Assembly: GCF_004054195.1 (NCBI RefSeq)
Contig: NZ_SBIW01000012.1
Coordinates: 1-64,000, forward strand
From: Mucilaginibacter gilvus
Lineage (GTDB): Bacteria > Bacteroidota > Bacteroidia > Sphingobacteriales > Sphingobacteriaceae
Reading direction: 5' to 3'
DNA length: 64,000 bases
Both the position numbers and the translations under genes were made by a program. Positions within the stretch are counted from its first letter, which is position 1. Every line of letters starts with the position of its first letter. Positions 25,768-35,800 of this stretch are shown here, in pieces. Under the pieces are notes generated by a model. That model was not told the DNA's origin. It worked only from the letters and a program-made list of their open reading frames with translations, and searched no databases.

Positions 25768-25832
25768 GGAGAAATCTTGAACGCCGTGCTTGTACGATCT
25801 GCATTTTTATGCAGGGCGTATAAGATCTCTCC
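25768..25832. repeat. Long imperfect palindromic extragenic element
   Basis: Left arm 25768-25785 (GGAGAAATCTTGAACGCC) and right arm 25815-25832 are complementary at 15 of 18 positions. An inner stem, CTGCA (25799) with TGCAG (25810), closes the structure. It lies between a terminator and the end of gldB, so it is extragenic. Its flank CTATCGAGCGATAG (25751-25764) is itself a palindrome. The form resembles REP-like dispersed elements. Confidence 0.6.
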
Positions 25833-25894
25833 TTACGCCCCACTCTGCCCCGCCAGTTTATTGGAGATGGCGTGGTGGATAATAGATATTGCTA

Positions 25895-26935
25895 TTACGG
25901 ATTCTTCGGCCTGTACTTGGCCTCGTTCAAAATCTTTTGGGCGTCTTTATCTGCCATTAGTTGCTGCAGGGTAACATCCGGGTGTTTGTCCATGTAAGCG
26001 CGTACAATTTGCCAGCCGGTCCATACGGCAAGTTTTGGGGCCGATTCGTTATCCTGGCCAAGCCCGGGCGTAAAGGGCGCCTCATTCAAATACTTTTGTA
26101 TTTTTTGGTAATCACTTTCGTAAAGCATGTTCTCTTCTAAAAAGTAGCTCCATATATCGCCTTTATAATCTTCGCACCATTTGGTTTGTTTGGTGCTGTA
26201 ACCAATTTTAGTAGAATCGGGTACATCGGGTAATATCTGGTCCATATAGTACATGATCTTGCCGTTGTACACCATTTTAGCGAGTAGTGACTTATCGCGT
26301 TCATACTCCGGGAACATATCCTCACGTGCCATACCTTCTACCACCCGTGGGGTAATATTATCGGGTGTAAACCTTCGGCTTACATAACGCGGAAAAGCGT
26401 TTACAAGCGAGGGGTAAAATTTAGAATCGGCACCCAGAAACAGGTCCAATCCAATACCGAAGTAGCCGTCACCAATTGAGGTTTGCGCCTCGAAGCCCGA
26501 GAAATAAGCGTAAAGTTTGGGCAGGTTCTTTTTTGGGTAATAGTATTTAATGTGTTTAAAAGCATCGGTTAGTTCTTCGGTTTGCTTATCCAGGTTAGGG
26601 TAGGCGGCGTCCACATCATGTTTTAGGTCGGCGTAGGCTTTATCAGCAAAAATTGCACGCAGCCTGGTAAAATAAGCGGTATCGCGGGCGCTCCCGGCTT
26701 TCATCACACGTTCAATAAAATCGGTATAAAAAACGCCGTATTTTTTATACAGCACACCCGCCTGCTCGTCCATTGGCTTTACGCGCAACGAGTCGAAATC
26801 CCGGTCAAAACGTTCAATTTTTACATCAACAGGTATATTGCTAACGTCAATTTTTTTATGTTTGTTACAGGCGCTAAATATTAGGGTGATAAAGCTTAAA
26901 TAAATAAGCCTCGTTTTTAGAGAATAGAAATCCAT
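25895..26935 (-). CDS. gldB: Gliding-motility lipoprotein GldB
   Basis: A 346-residue lipoprotein (lipobox FSAC, Cys22). The N-terminal VDVKIERFDRDFDSL and the middle SIGDGYFGIGLDLFLG then YVSRRFTPDNI match GldB, needed for gliding in Flavobacterium. Homologues also occur in Bacteroidota that do not glide. The head-to-head placement with nadE, 66 bases apart, is a conserved feature of this gene in the phylum and supports the call. Its exact biochemical role is not known. Confidence 0.87.
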   Translation of the reverse strand: MDFYSLKTRLIYLSFITLIFSACNKHKKIDVSNIPVDVKIERFDRDFDSLRVKPMDEQAGVLYKKYGVFYTDFIERVMKAGSARDTAYFTRLRAIFADKAYADLKHDVDAAYPNLDKQTEELTDAFKHIKYYYPKKNLPKLYAYFSGFEAQTSIGDGYFGIGLDLFLGADSKFYPSLVNAFPRYVSRRFTPDNITPRVVEGMAREDMFPEYERDKSLLAKMVYNGKIMYYMDQILPDVPDSTKIGYSTKQTKWCEDYKGDIWSYFLEENMLYESDYQKIQKYLNEAPFTPGLGQDNESAPKLAVWTGWQIVRAYMDKHPDVTLQQLMADKDAQKILNEAKYRPKNP

Positions 26936-26949
26936 TTCTGTCGTTTTAG

Positions 26950-26957
26950 CAAAAATA
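26950..26957 (-). promoter_or_regulatory. Candidate -7 box TATTTTTG for gldB
   Basis: A minus-strand TATTTTTG matches TAnnTTTG about 15 bases before the gldB start, in the short divergent spacer shared with nadE. No -33 TTG lies at normal spacing. Confidence 0.4.
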
Positions 26958-27001
26958 ATTTTTTTATTTGCATTACAGCGTAAGCAATACTACCATACAC
27001 C

Positions 27002-28651
27002 ATGAAGATCGCATTAGCCCAGCTTAATTATCACGTAGGCAACTTCGAATCCAACACCAATAAGATCATCCAGCACATCCGCGAAGCCAAACAAAACGGT
27101 GCCGATCTGGTGGTATTTGCCGAACTGTGCGTTTGTGGTTACCCAGCACGCGATTTTTTAGAGTTTAACGAGTTTATTACCCTTTGTGATGAGGCCGCCA
27201 AAACTATTGCGACCGAATGCCACGATATAGCCTGCATTATAGGGCTGCCTACACCAAATAACAACCCCGAAGGTAAGGACCTTAATAATTCGGCCTATTT
27301 TATTGAGAACGGAACGGTGAAGGCAGTAGTAAACAAGGCGCTGCTGCCTAATTACGATATTTTTGACGAGTACCGCTATTTTGAACCGTCTACCCAGTTT
27401 AGCTGTATTGATTTTAAAGGGAAACGCATAGCACTTACTATTTGCGAGGACCTATGGAACACTATAGAAAACCCGCTGTACATTACCCGCCCCATGGATA
27501 CCCTGATCAAGCAAAAGCCCGATGTGATGATCAACATCGCGGCATCGCCGTTTGCGTATAACCATGATGAGGAACGAATTGAGATATTGAAGGATAATGC
27601 CATCCGTTACAACCTGCCGCTTTTTTATGTGAACCACGTTGGCGCGCAAACCGAACTGATATTTGATGGGGGCTCGCTGATATTTGATAACACCGGCGTT
27701 TTGCTGGATGAGTTGCCGTATTTTAAAGAGGCCCTTACTTATTATACGCTGAATGATGACGCCAGCGTTAGCTTTGAGCACGCGTCTACCATTAAGGCGG
27801 CCCACCAGAGCGACATAGAGCAAATCCACGAGGGGTTGATATTAGGGATAAAGGATTATTTTTATAAATCGGGCTTTAAGCAGGCCATATTGGGCTTATC
27901 CGGCGGGATTGATTCTGCGGTGGTTTGTGCTTTGGCGGCTGAAGCTTTAGGCCCCGAAAATGTGATGGCAGTGCTGCTCCCCTCGCGTTTCTCCAGCGAC
28001 CATTCTATAAAGGATGCTGAGGACCTGGTGAAAAACCTGGGCTGCAAAAGCGAAACCGTGGCGATAGCCAAAATTACCGAATCGTTTGAGAGCGCCCTGT
28101 CGCCGCAGTTTAAAAACCTGCCTTTTAATATTGCCGAGGAGAACCTTCAATCGCGTAGCAGGGCGGTGGTGCTGATGGCCATGTGTAATAAGTTTGGGTA
28201 CATCTTGCTCAATACCTCCAACAAAAGCGAAGCCGCGGTTGGCTACGGAACCTTGTATGGTGATATGTGCGGCGGCATCTCGGTAATTGGCGACGTTTTT
28301 AAAACGCAGGTTTTTGAACTGGCCCGCGAGATCAATAAAGACCGGGAGATCATCCCCGAAAATACTATTGTAAAACCACCGTCGGCAGAGTTACGGCCCG
28401 ATCAAAAGGACACCGACTCCCTCCCCGAATATGATATTTTGGATGCGATATTGTATGAATATATCCTCAACAGGCGTTCTTCTGCCGAAATTATAAAATT
28501 GGGTTTTGAAGAAGCCGTGGTGCGAAAAGTTCTTAGGCTGGTTAATATATCCGAGCATAAACGCTACCAAACCCCGCCAATATTGCGGGTATCGCCAAAG
28601 GCATTTGGTATGGGCCGGAGGATGCCTATAGTTGGGAAGTATTTGTCCTAA
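27002..28651 (+). CDS. nadE: Glutamine-dependent NAD+ synthetase
   Basis: Last step of NAD biosynthesis: deamido-NAD+, ATP and glutamine to NAD+. The N-terminal nitrilase-type glutaminase (about 1-260) shows the triad Glu41 (FAELCV), Lys112 (NKALLPNY) and Cys148 (LTICEDLW). The C-terminal synthetase (about 275-545) shows the PP-loop GLSGGIDSAV and SRAVVLMAMCNKFG, with LLNTSNKSEAAVGYGTLYGD. The length of 549 residues is normal for the two-domain form. Cytoplasmic. Confidence 0.97.
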   Translation: MKIALAQLNYHVGNFESNTNKIIQHIREAKQNGADLVVFAELCVCGYPARDFLEFNEFITLCDEAAKTIATECHDIACIIGLPTPNNNPEGKDLNNSAYFIENGTVKAVVNKALLPNYDIFDEYRYFEPSTQFSCIDFKGKRIALTICEDLWNTIENPLYITRPMDTLIKQKPDVMINIAASPFAYNHDEERIEILKDNAIRYNLPLFYVNHVGAQTELIFDGGSLIFDNTGVLLDELPYFKEALTYYTLNDDASVSFEHASTIKAAHQSDIEQIHEGLILGIKDYFYKSGFKQAILGLSGGIDSAVVCALAAEALGPENVMAVLLPSRFSSDHSIKDAEDLVKNLGCKSETVAIAKITESFESALSPQFKNLPFNIAEENLQSRSRAVVLMAMCNKFGYILLNTSNKSEAAVGYGTLYGDMCGGISVIGDVFKTQVFELAREINKDREIIPENTIVKPPSAELRPDQKDTDSLPEYDILDAILYEYILNRRSSAEIIKLGFEEAVVRKVLRLVNISEHKRYQTPPILRVSPKAFGMGRRMPIVGKYLS

Positions 28652-28917
28652 GCCGACATTCCACAACCCCGAGCCAGCTCAAAAAGTTTACAAAAGTTAA
28701 CACAATTTCCGATGTTAACTTTATAAAAAGCTATCAATCAATAAGTTGTATTTTAACAGGGTTGACATAGATATGCACGCTTTTATAGTTTAGTGTACAC
28801 CCATTAGTTGATAACCGTAACATAAGCAGGCAGTCATGTATGTCAAAAAAAAGTTTTCACTCCGTTAAACCTTTGCTTATACCCTTGTCTAAGACTTATA
28901 AATAAAAAGGTGTTGCT

Positions 28918-29535
28918 ATGAAAAAATATATTTATTTAATGCTGGCGGTAACGTTTGTTTCGGTACTGTCGGCCTGCAGCAGTTACAACTACTATACAGC
29001 CGCGGCAAACAAAACAAACTTAAGCAGTTACCGCACCTTTGCCTGGGCACCCATGAAAAGGGATTCGGGCAAGCAATGGCGCCCCCTTACCGAAATTGGC
29101 AACGGCAAGCTACAGGAATCTGCTAAAAACGCCTTGCTGCAAAAGGGCTTAACCTTAAACGAGCAAAACCCCGACTTGCTGGTTGGCTATGCCACCGTTA
29201 CCGGGCGGGGCTCTAAAATTACTTACTATTATTCGCCTATGTATGGCGGCTATTATGGCGGCTTTGGGTACGGCTGGTACCGCCCGTTTGGCTATGGCTA
29301 CTACGGCTACGGCTTCCCTAATTACGGCGGTTCTTACGCCGCACGGGTGCCTTATAAAGAAGGAACGATTATTATCGACCTGATAGACCCAAAAACAAAT
29401 ACGCTGGTATGGCGCGGTTACGGTGTTGGCGAACTGCACGACCCAAAAACCACCCTGCGCGAAATACCTAAGGTAGTGGAAGGTATTGTTAAACAGCTTA
29501 ACCTTAACCCACCGGTTAAATTAATAAAGTCATAA
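28918..29535 (+). CDS. DUF4136 lipoprotein
   Basis: A 205-residue lipoprotein (lipobox LSAC, Cys20). The layout is typical of DUF4136: NLSSYRTFAWAP near residue 38, NPDLLVGYATV in the middle and EGTIIIDLIDPKTNTLVWRG near residue 165. Between them is a Gly/Tyr-rich insert (about 105-145) with many GYG/GGY units. Cell-envelope location expected; function unknown. A 266-base spacer without recognised signals precedes it. Confidence 0.85.
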   Translation: MKKYIYLMLAVTFVSVLSACSSYNYYTAAANKTNLSSYRTFAWAPMKRDSGKQWRPLTEIGNGKLQESAKNALLQKGLTLNEQNPDLLVGYATVTGRGSKITYYYSPMYGGYYGGFGYGWYRPFGYGYYGYGFPNYGGSYAARVPYKEGTIIIDLIDPKTNTLVWRGYGVGELHDPKTTLREIPKVVEGIVKQLNLNPPVKLIKS

Positions 29536-29556
29536 AGTTTATAAGAAATACAAAAG

Positions 29557-29596
29557 GCCCTTTCTGGTTATCAGAAAGGGCCCTTTGCTTTTTATA
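29557..29596 (+). terminator. Terminator after the DUF4136 gene
   Basis: A perfect 11-bp stem, GGCCCTTTCTG (29557-29567) with CAGAAAGGGCC (29572-29582), followed by CTTTGCTTTTTAT. Confidence 0.75.
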
Positions 29597-29612
29597 TTAT
29601 TTGCTTTTTTGC

Positions 29613-29846
29613 TTAAGCAGAAAGGCTTTTTTGTTTTTTGTGGAGGATATATACGGTGTAAACCAGTCCAATAGCTACAAGGATAAATACCCAGGTATCA
29701 AGCGGGACAGGGCAACCGTTGGGGTCATATCCGGGATCATCCGGGTTGCCGGGGTTTGGTACTTCATCGCATTGTGCAAGTACTATATTACTATACATAA
29801 CCAATGCTAAAACAGACACCACAATGCAACTAAACCTTCTCCACAT
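29613..29846 (-). CDS. Small PID-CTERM-like exported protein
   Basis: A 77-residue protein with a signal peptide (1-24, ending VLAQ), a Pro/Asp/Gly-rich middle (CDEVPNPGNPDDPGYDP) and a C-terminal PLDTWVFILVAIGLVYTVY helix followed by HKKQK. This tripartite tail (P-hydrophobic-D, helix, basic end) resembles the PID-CTERM sorting signal of Bacteroidota, with PLD in place of PID. It starts only 3 bases after the stop of the giant T9SS cargo gene, so the two are surely co-transcribed. Confidence 0.6.
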   Translation of the reverse strand: MWRRFSCIVVSVLALVMYSNIVLAQCDEVPNPGNPDDPGYDPNGCPVPLDTWVFILVAIGLVYTVYILHKKQKSLSA

Positions 29847-29849
29847 ATC

Positions 29850-32800
29850 TTAAAGTTTTATAAATTTACCGGTAAGCGTAGGTGTTTTAGTGCTTAGATC
29901 AACTATTTCTATCGTATAACTACCTATTGGCAATGACGAAATGTCCTGCTGACCGGTTGAAGTTGTAAAGATACTTGTTTTCATCAATATGCCCATAGAA
30001 TTATAGATCCTTAGCCTTACCTGCGATTTAATAGGTTTTGCAAGGCTAAATTGTATAACGTTTGTGGCCGGGTTGGGGAAAACGCTAAAGGTGCCGTTAC
30101 CGTTGGTTGTGATGATCACCACCTGCGAATAACTGATGTTATCATTAATGTCTGTTTGTTTTAAGCGATAGTAAACCGGTTTGCTATCGGTAACCGAGAA
30201 CAGATCTTTATAAGTATAAGTGCCGGCCGATGTGGACTGCATGTTCCGCACAGCCTCAAAGGTAGCATTATCGTAACTTTTCTGCAGTTCGAAGCCGGTA
30301 TAGTCGAATTCGTTTTGGGTATCCCACCGTAACAAAACATCATTGCCGGTTTTTTCGCCGGTGAACGCCACAAGTTTGTAGGGAGGTAATGTTTTTTTCC
30401 TGATAATCACCTCAAATCGTTCGTTACCAAAAGTAGCGGTATTGCTTTTATTCAGGTTAAAGCTGTAGGTGTCGTTTGCGCGCAGGTCAAGCGAATCCTT
30501 TTTAAAGTGGTCCATCAGGTAAACATCATAGGCCGCCGGTATGCCAATCAACCCTGTTCTTTTCAAAGTATAAATGCCGGTGGTGGCATCATCTACGCTT
30601 AAAAATACGGATGTGCGTTGTTTGGCCATCGGTTGTGAAGCAATAGCAACTAATTTTTTATCGCTAGTTAACGCGCCGAAAAATACAGTTTGGCCGCTTC
30701 CGTTAAGGTCGTCCGCGTCTTCCATATCATAGTAGGTGTCTTTATAGCTATCCAGGTAACGCAGGTAAGTAATGTCGTAATTAGAAGAGTCCTGTATCAT
30801 CTTCATGGTGATCATCGGCTCCTTAATTTCAACAGGTACACCCATTAACAAACTCGCTCCTGTTGGTTGCGTTGCCGTTTTTAAAGTTTCAGCAAAACTA
30901 ATGTAGCTTGTGGCTGCGTTGGCTTTTACATAAAAGCCCTGCCCGCTGGCTATGTTGATAGCGCCGGGTTGCGTGAAAATAGCAGTCGCGCCGGGGGTGT
31001 AAGTGTAAATAAAGCCTGTAGTACCGGTTTGTGGTGTGCTACTCATGCTAATGGTGGACGGATATGGATTGCCAACCAGGTTAAAGTTTTTTACGCCTGT
31101 AGTTGCTGTGTATGACAACGTGTATCTGAATGCCTGCTGATTAAGCGTACCGGTTTGTAGCCCCACCACGTTAGCCTCCGGTGCTGTATAAACACCGCCC
31201 GATTTTATTACCTTACCCACCGTGTTTGTTGTATTATTACCCCTGAAGTAGAAATAAAAACCCGAACCTACCGGCCTTGTTGGCACAGTATTTAATGACG
31301 TAGGCCAGGTGAACAGGGCGTTTGATGGTGTGTAAAATAATATAGTTGAGCCATTAGCAGTATAACCCGATGGTTGATCGAACCCGGCCCCGCTACCTCC
31401 CACACCGGTAATTAATAAATTGGTTTTTAAACTCGAAAAGTTAAATGTTGCGGTTGTTGCGGTAGTGCCATTTGCTGCAAGCGGGCTAATAGTATTGTTA
31501 TTTACAGGCGAACTGAGCATACGCCAGCCACGGTTGCTTATTGAGCCGCCGGTAAACCAGCGTTCTACCGTAACGTTACCGGTTATGGCATATGTTGACG
31601 GAATTGCCGGTACATTAGCCGTTAATGTTCCAGAGCTTTTTAATGAAAGCGTAGTTGTACCTGCAATGGTGAGGTTACCTTTAGTGATCACCAATTGGTT
31701 GTAAACATCAATAGGGCCGCCGCTAACGGTTATTGTACCACCTGCCGTGTTATTCACAGTCATAGTACCGATGCTCGCCGTATTTGAAGTAGCAGCGGCA
31801 GTGTATGTTTGGGTGGCGGCAGAGCCATTAAATATTAAGGTAGATGTATTGGTAGTACCTGCGGTGTTAATGGTGCCGCTATTGTAAACGTTACAACCTA
31901 CCGTAAGGGTATTTCCATTTAGATCTAAGCTTGAACCTGCTGCTACAGTTACACCATAAAATGTTGCAGCGGCAGCTAAGGACGGCTTATTGGTTACGTT
32001 ATTGACAATTATACTGGCCGAGCCATCTGTAGGTATTGCAATTGTCGCTACCGGATTGTTAGATGCGGGTGTTTTCCAGTTGCCCGGAGCGGTTGTTGAT
32101 GTATTAGTGGCCCCCGTCCAGGTATAAACAATAGAACCACCTATAGCCTTTGCATTAGCAGCGTTGGTTGTAAAGTCGGCATTAGTGGCGGTTGTGGTAA
32201 GATAATTATTTTGGTTAAAGTATTCGGCTTTTATCCAATCCGCAGATTTGACTACGTTAGATACCCTGATCTCATCCAAAGTTCCCTTAAAAAAGTTACC
32301 TGTTCCAAAGTCAGACCCTACAATTATTGGCCCGCCGGTTCCGGCTGTCGCGCCCGTAGTGCCAGATCGGTCTGCAACTCCGTCAAAATAAGTAATGAAA
32401 TTTGTGCCGGTGTATACACCCTGTACATAGTGCCAGGCACCTGTGGTAACAATGGTACCACCGGCTTCGCCCCGGTTTAAAGTTGATGCACCGGAGTAGG
32501 CACGCGTTTCAATCTCGGCCTTTACAGTTGTAGCGCTGCCGCCATAATAGCCTAATTTGTAACCGCCATTTGCAGAGTTGCTTTGGTTAGTGACAATCTT
32601 TCGATCGCTGCTACTAAAATCGGTAACAAAGGCCCATCCCGATAGCGTAAAGTTACCCGTAATATCTGCCGAAGAGGCCGATACAATTTTTGTGCTTGTG
32701 CCATCAAATAAATAGGCTGAAGATACTTTACCCGCAGTTGTACTGGTAGCATTGGTGGCCGTGGAAGACCGTTGATAAGTAGTACCATCTAACACAGTAC

Positions 32801-35800
32801 CGCTGCCTTCGTTAAAGTGATATACCGCAAGGTAATCGCTGCTCCAGGTACCATACGCAAAGCTTGCGTCGTGTGCCGGAGCCGCCGAGCCAAAGTAAAA
32901 GGTAAGCGACGTTGCCGCCGTGGTAACAGTTGGTACCTGAACCCAGGCTGTTAAAGTGCCGGTAGTGGCGTCAAAGCTTTCTACCTGGTAAAACAACTCA
33001 TTCGTGCCCCCATTTGTTGTGAAGGCAAAATCGTACCCGTTAACGGCAGATAAACCTGTTGGAAACTGAACGTTGTTAGCGCAGTTAACTGCCGATTTTA
33101 GTGCATCTTCTTTTATATAAACCAGCATCGGGAAATTAGATAAGGTGCCGGTATTACCCAGCGCGCTTACCGTAATACCCTGGCTAAAGGCATAATTGCC
33201 AGATGCAACCGTTTTGGTAACTGCTATAGTTTGTGTAACAGATACGCTGCAACCGTTAGCATTTGTTGCGGTAACAATTACTTTTTTAACCCCGGCAGTG
33301 GCCCAGTTTACAGAAATGGTATTACCGGTGCCGGTTGCAGGCGTACCACCATCGGTTGTCCACGAATATGTTTCGCCGGCCACAGCGGTTGTACTAAAAG
33401 CAGCCGATGCACCTGTGGCAACTGTAGCAGGGCTGGTAATTACCGGTGCGGGCAAAGCGTATAAAGTTGGTGTGTAAGTTGCTGTTGATGTACAGCTCCC
33501 CGGGCCGTTAGTTACTGTAAGTGTGTATGTACCCGCTACTGCTAACGGGAAGGTGGTGCTGTTGGCGGTGCCGGTTAACGTGGTTCCATTTGGGTCTTTC
33601 CAGGAATAGGTTGCGCCTGTTATGGTTGGGCTATAAATGGTTATTGGGCTGCCAACGCAAACAGGGCCATAGGCGCCAATCTGATTAACGTTGTTAGAAG
33701 CGGCTACAGCGGCCGCTGTCATCTCCGTACTAAAAACAGATACATCATCAATTTTACCAGTGAAATAATTGCTTGTGGGTGCGTTTGGCCAGCCGTTAAC
33801 ATAAGGTCCTCCTATTAGCCAGTAACCATTGTGAGGTTCTGCGGCTATAAAGCTGGCATTAAAGGCCTGTAGCGTATTGTCTACATATAACCTGGTACCG
33901 TTTGCTGCAGATAACGTAGCAACTACGTGGTGCCAGTTGCCATCATTATACGTACCAGCTGTAACGATGGTGTTGGTAGCGCCGCTATATACCCCGAAAT
34001 ACAGCTTACCTGCATTATCCATATATATTTTCCTATCGTGCTGGGCCTGCCCGTTAGTCTGCGAAGAAAAGCCCACAATGAGGCCGCCGGTTGTGGTGGT
34101 GGTATTAAACCACGCACTTATGGTAAAGGTTTGCGGGTTTACCACAGATTTTGACGTGTATATGTACTGGCTGCTGGTTCCCGTGAAATTGTATGCTGCA
34201 GAAGGTGCACCAAACCTGCCGGTGGTGGCAGCTGGCGGGCTTGCCGACAGTACCCCATCGTTCAGGTTGCCTGAAATATCATTAATATTGCCATCAAACG
34301 AATATGAAAAATAAGCGTTACTGGTGGGCGATGATACTATAGGGTTAATAGTTACTACACTGCCGGTGCTGCGAGAGCTTGTTACGCCCCCCGCTGTATA
34401 ATCTACATAATAGGTACCGCTGGTAATTGGCGCGAAGGTTGTACCGGTTGCCAAAGCAGTACCACCTGTAGCAACGCCATACCAATTATAAACACCACCG
34501 GTAGGCTGACCACCTGCCGCGGTAAGCGTTACCGAGCCGGCACCGCAGCCCGAGCCGGCACCAGTTACTGTTGGTACGGGCGTATTAACGGTAACTGATT
34601 GCGATGCAGTAGCCGTGGTACAGCCTGCAGCACTGGTAACCGTAAGCGTTATGTTTTTTGTGCCCGCAGTTGACCATTGTACTGAGAACGGCCCCTGGCC
34701 TGACCCTGTTGATGGGGTGCCTCCGTTAAAATTCCAGGCGTAGGTTAAAGAGGCAGAATAGGTACTGGTTAATGTAACCGTAGAATTTGCGTTGATTACA
34801 ACCGGCGTTGTGGCTGTAAAGGCGGCAGTTGGCAGTGTATTGATAGTGGCCGTTACAGCTGTGCGAGAAGTGCTTTCTACCCCACTCACTGCATAAGAAA
34901 CGTAATAAGTGGTTGTCGCCGAGATAGAAGGTGTAGAAAAAGTGGTTGAAGTACTGCTGGAAATTGCCGTACCACCTGTAGCGGCAGAATACAAATAAAA
35001 GGTGCCTCCCGTTGGTGTACCTGATGCACTTACAGAAACCGGTCCGGTGCCACAATTGGATCCGTCTGTAGTGGATGGTGCAGGCGGGTAAACGTTAACG
35101 ATAATTGCCGCTGTTGTACCTAAGAGTGTTCCTGCCGAAGTGGCGTTATACGCCTTGGCAACAATACTGTAAGAGCCGCCAGTAGTAGCGGTTGCGTTAA
35201 CAGAAAATGGCGAAACGGTGGAGCGGGTACCTAATTGAACACCATTTGCAAAGTAGTCTACCCCTAAAGTTCCTGACGGAGGATTAGTTACCGATATGGT
35301 AAAGTTATTGCCAATATTATAGTAGGTGTTTGTTGCCGGTGAATTAATAAAGAAGGGAATCGCTGCCGTCGTCAAGTTATCTACGCGTATACCGTCTGCG
35401 GCAAAACCGGTAATGCCAATCTCATCGATATTATAAAAATCGCTATTGGCAGATAGATCAACTGGTTTTTTTGTAGACGTTGATAATCCTGTTACCAGTA
35501 CTGCCGAACCAACAGCTACCCCGTTCTTATAAGCCTGTAACGATACAGATGTTGTCGCTGCGGATATAGCCAGTAAATCTAAAGATGTGAATCTAAATTC
35601 CCCCCCGGCAACAGGTTTTGATGTCAAACCTTGCGTTGTTGCCGCGCCGGTTCTGGCACTGCGGATAAAAGCAGCAGTGACAGTAATCGCATTATTACTT
35701 CTGTCGAAACTAAGAGTGGCATCCGTTCCCGAAAAATTAACATAAGATACTTGGGGATAAAAACTTGTAGTAGCACCGGTACATTGTGTTATGAATTCAT

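Noticed and set aside
28762..28788. E. coli-like -35 TTGACA and -10 TATAGT upstream of the DUF4136 gene
   Set aside because: Bacteroidota primary sigma factors use TTG/TAnnTTTG elements, and such a match is expected by chance in AT-rich DNA.
33196..34314. Plus-strand frames inside the giant T9SS cargo gene
   Set aside because: They are reverse-strand images of Thr/Gly-rich repeats, with no recognisable domains.
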